The translations under genes and the position numbers were made by a program. The notes under the pieces are model-generated. The model was given only the letters and a program-made list of their open reading frames with translations, did no database searches and was not told the DNA's origin. Below, piece after piece: positions 19,787 to 21,820 of a DNA stretch of 21,820 nucleotides (position 1 is the first letter of the stretch; every line of letters starts with the position of its first letter). Origin of the DNA: Pavlovales sp. CCMP2436 (lineage: Eukaryota; Haptophyta; Pavlovophyceae; Pavlovales); contig MU631449.1 of the NCBI GenBank assembly GCA_026770615.1, positions 37,354 to 59,173 of the forward strand, read 5' to 3'.

Positions 19787-21820
19787 TTACTCAAAAAGTC
19801 GGCGTGGCGCGGCCGGCTCCGACGAAGCGAGCTGCGAGCTGCGCGCCGCGAGCTGCGCGCGGCGCTCCTCCGACGGCGCTGTCATGATCATGCTTTTGAA
19901 GCTAGGCGACGGTTGCGGGCACTGCGACGGGTGCGCGCCCTGCGTCGGTGCCCATTGGCGCGAGTACAGCGAGGGCACAATCTTGTCGTACGCACTTGGC
20001 GCCGAGCGGTGGTACGATCCGGGCGCTAGCATGCCCTGGGCGAGCGCTGCCTTGCGCAGCGTTTGTTGCCTGGACTGTGCAATAAGCTCTCGGCGGCGTG
20101 CCTCTTCCTCCGGCAAGAGCTTGGGCTGCCCGGCCGGCATCGGGCCGGCGGCGCGCGCGCGCGCGAGGACATTGGCGATGGCGGCCTCGCGCAGCTGCAG
20201 CTCCAGACGATCAAGCCCGTCGCACTCGAGCCCCTCTTTCGCGGTGTAGCGCGGCGGCGGCGCCTGGCCGCCCATAAGCAGCCCGAGCGACTGGCTCTGC
20301 CACCGGAGCGCGTCGTCGACGTGGAGGGGCACGCCACCTGGCGCCCACGTATTCGCAAACTGCTGCACTTCCGGTGCGGCGGGCTGCCACGGCGGGGAAT
20401 GTGGCGGCAGTCCCCCCCACGGGCCGGTCAGCTGCGCTGCTTGGGCCGAGGCGATGATGGCCTGCAGCTCCAGGGGGGTGATCCCACTGCCCGCGGCCAT
20501 GAACGTCGAGGCTGGCGACGGGTAGTACTCGTCCGTGCTGGTTGTGCTGGGTGTCTGCTGCCGCCGCCCCTTCTGCTCCAGCTCCTGCGTGCTGCGGAGC
20601 GCGCGGCGGCGGCGGCGCACGAGCAGGCCAACAGCCAGGCAGCACACGACGGCGCCGCCGCATATGATGCCGATGAGCGCGCCGGGCGAGCCCTGCGCAA
20701 TGATGGACCTGGGGCCGCCGGTGGCGGTGGCGTTCGTGTCGGTGCCGTTGACGGCGCCGCTGCCCTGCACGTTGTCGGACGACGTCGTGTCGCAATACTG
20801 CATGGCAAAGGCGTCCTGCTGGGTGCGCGTGAACCAGCCCGCGTCGCACTCGCACGTGCTGTTGCCAGCCGCCGCGTGGCCGTGCGTGCCGCAGCTCAGC
20901 TCACCCGACGGCGCCGAGTCAAAGCCTCCACCGTCGCCCCCACCGGCGGTGGGCGGCAGCGGCGAAGTGTAGTTGGGCGCGATGGTGCCGGGCTGGCTCG
21001 TCGAGCAGGTGTTAGACGCGGGATCGTACACCTGGCCGGTGGCGCACGCCGTCGTCGTGACGCACACGCGCGACGCGCTGTCAAACACGTTGCGCGCGCC
21101 GCCGTACTTTGCACGGCAGTCGACGGGCGTGCAGGCGCCGGAGGAGGAGGTGGTCTCGTCAATCGTGCAGCCCCAGCCGCCGCCAGCCGTTGCGACGGGT
21201 GGGCTGGCCACCGCAACGGGCGCGGGGGCGTAGCTGGGCGCGGGCGTTTCGGCCGAGCAGGTGTTGGAGGCTGGGTCATACACCTGACCGGTGGCGCACG
21301 CCGTCGTCGCGACGCACACGCGCGACGCGCTGTCAAACACGTTGCGCGCGCCGCCGTACTTTGCGCGGCAGTCGACGGACGTGCAGCCGCTGGAGGAGGT
21401 GGCGATCTCGTCGATTGTGCAGCCCCAGCCGCCGCCGCCGCCGACCGCCGGGCTGGGGCTCGGGCTCGGGATCGGGCTCGGACTGTGGCTCGGGCTGGGG
21501 CTGGGGCTGGGGCTCGGGCTGGGGCTGGGGCTCGGGCTCAGGCTCGGGCTCGGGCTCGGGCTGGCCGTGGGCGTCGCGGTGCACACGCGCGACGCGCTGT
21601 CCCACACGTCGCGCGTACCGCCGTACTTTGCGCGGCAGTCGACGAGCGTGCAGCCGCCGGAGGAAGAGGAGTTCTCGTCGATTGAGCAGCCCCAGCCGCC
21701 GCCGCCGCCGGCCGCCGGGCTGGGGCTGGGGCTGGGGCTCGGGCTCGGGCTGGGGCTCGGGCTTGGGCTCGGGCTCGGGCTCAAGATTGGGCTCGGGCTC
21801 GGGCTCGGGCTAGGGCTCGG
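19787..21820 (-). CDS. type I membrane glycoprotein with repeated Cys modules and Ser-Pro linkers (5' partial)
   Basis: The open frame runs from the right edge of the window to a stop at 19787; the N-terminus and start are outside. Three Cys-rich modules starting WGC(T/S)IDE and containing VDCRAKYGG and DSASRVC lie at about 21690-21575, 21430-21260 and 21180-21000; the last two extend to [15 protein letters not shown]. (SP)n linkers separate the first modules. An EGF-like stretch ([20 protein letters not shown]) with N-glycosylation-type NST follows near 20790-20900. One transmembrane helix ([20 protein letters not shown], 20622-20690) ends in RRRRR, so the Cys part is extracellular and the C-terminal 280 or so residues are cytosolic, rich in Gln, Pro and Ala. 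Ser-Pro linkers suggest an algal cell-surface or wall-linked glycoprotein. Function unknown. Confidence 0.82.
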   Translation of the reverse strand, partial: PSPSPSPSPSPILSPSPSPSPSPSPSPSPSPSPSPAAGGGGGWGCSIDENSSSSGGCTLVDCRAKYGGTRDVWDSASRVCTATPTASPSPSPSLSPSPSPSPSPSPSPSPSHSPSPIPSPSPSPAVGGGGGWGCTIDEIATSSSGCTSVDCRAKYGGARNVFDSASRVCVATTACATGQVYDPASNTCSAETPAPSYAPAPVAVASPPVATAGGGWGCTIDETTSSSGACTPVDCRAKYGGARNVFDSASRVCVTTTACATGQVYDPASNTCSTSQPGTIAPNYTSPLPPTAGGGDGGGFDSAPSGELSCGTHGHAAAGNSTCECDAGWFTRTQQDAFAMQYCDTTSSDNVQGSGAVNGTDTNATATGGPRSIIAQGSPGALIGIICGGAVVCCLAVGLLVRRRRRALRSTQELEQKGRRQQTPSTTSTDEYYPSPASTFMAAGSGITPLELQAIIASAQAAQLTGPWGGLPPHSPPWQPAAPEVQQFANTWAPGGVPLHVDDALRWQSQSLGLLMGGQAPPPRYTAKEGLECDGLDRLELQLREAAIANVLARARAAGPMPAGQPKLLPEEEARRRELIAQSRQQTLRKAALAQGMLAPGSYHRSAPSAYDKIVPSLYSRQWAPTQGAHPSQCPQPSPSFKSMIMTAPSEERRAQLAARSSQLASSEPAAPRRLFE
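21451..21565 (-). repeat. (Ser-Pro)n coding minisatellite 1
   Basis: GGCTCGGGCTGGGGCT-type hexamer units encode alternating Ser and Pro on the minus strand, linking the first and second Cys modules. Length is expected to vary. Confidence 0.9.
21716..21820 (-). repeat. (Ser-Pro)n coding minisatellite 2
   Basis: The same hexamer repeat encodes a second Ser-Pro linker that runs past the window edge, interrupted once by an Ile-Leu pair. Confidence 0.9.

Noticed and set aside
20063..21685. 540-codon plus-strand frame opposite the membrane protein
   Set aside because: It is an antisense shadow of the GC-rich coding sequence; the minus strand has Cys modules, a membrane helix and a stop-transfer signal.

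Overview
The window looks like nuclear DNA of a unicellular eukaryote, most likely a GC-rich microalga or related protist; a haptophyte-like genome is my guess, not a proof. The evidence is spliceosomal introns in four recognisable housekeeping genes, GC-rich exons beside AT-rich introns full of microsatellites, an algal-style Ser-Pro glycoprotein and a decayed non-LTR-like retroelement. No prokaryotic operon structure is visible. The first 95 bases are pure G and are probably a contig-end artefact.

Layout from left to right: a transketolase 5' fragment (minus strand, two exons, cut off by the contig end); Sec61 beta (plus, two exons); a long coiled-coil protein (minus, two exons, 601 aa); a long-form adenine phosphoribosyltransferase (plus, one exon); a degenerate retroelement of about 3 kb with RNase H-like, zinc-finger and OTU cysteine-protease-like regions; a small Sel1-like open frame; about 1.9 kb with no convincing gene; SRP54 (minus, seven exons, 482 aa); the HemK2/N6AMT1-type methyltransferase (plus); a rearranged, frameshifted stretch of coding-like segments that I do not recognise; a further coding-like fragment; and the C-terminal part of a type I membrane glycoprotein (minus) running off the right edge.

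Three gene pairs are arranged head to head (transketolase/Sec61 beta, coiled-coil/APRT, SRP54/N6AMT1) and may share promoters. SRP54 and Sec61 beta both serve co-translational targeting to the ER; N6AMT1 homologues modify the translation release factor eRF1; transketolase and APRT are sugar-phosphate and purine-salvage enzymes.

The most unusual signal is in the introns. A short dispersed repeat occurs in introns of transketolase and SRP54 and just after the coiled-coil stop codon, always in the same orientation relative to the gene, with one pair identical over 61 bp. In SRP54 intron 5 the end of exon 5 and its splice donor have been copied twice with an exact 147-bp period, each copy separated by an intron-like unit of 107 bp with GT and AG ends. 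The start of exon 5 is also copied 189 bp upstream. This resembles intron birth or multiplication by tandem duplication or by introner-like elements. Short tandem duplications (20 to 190 bp) recur across the window.
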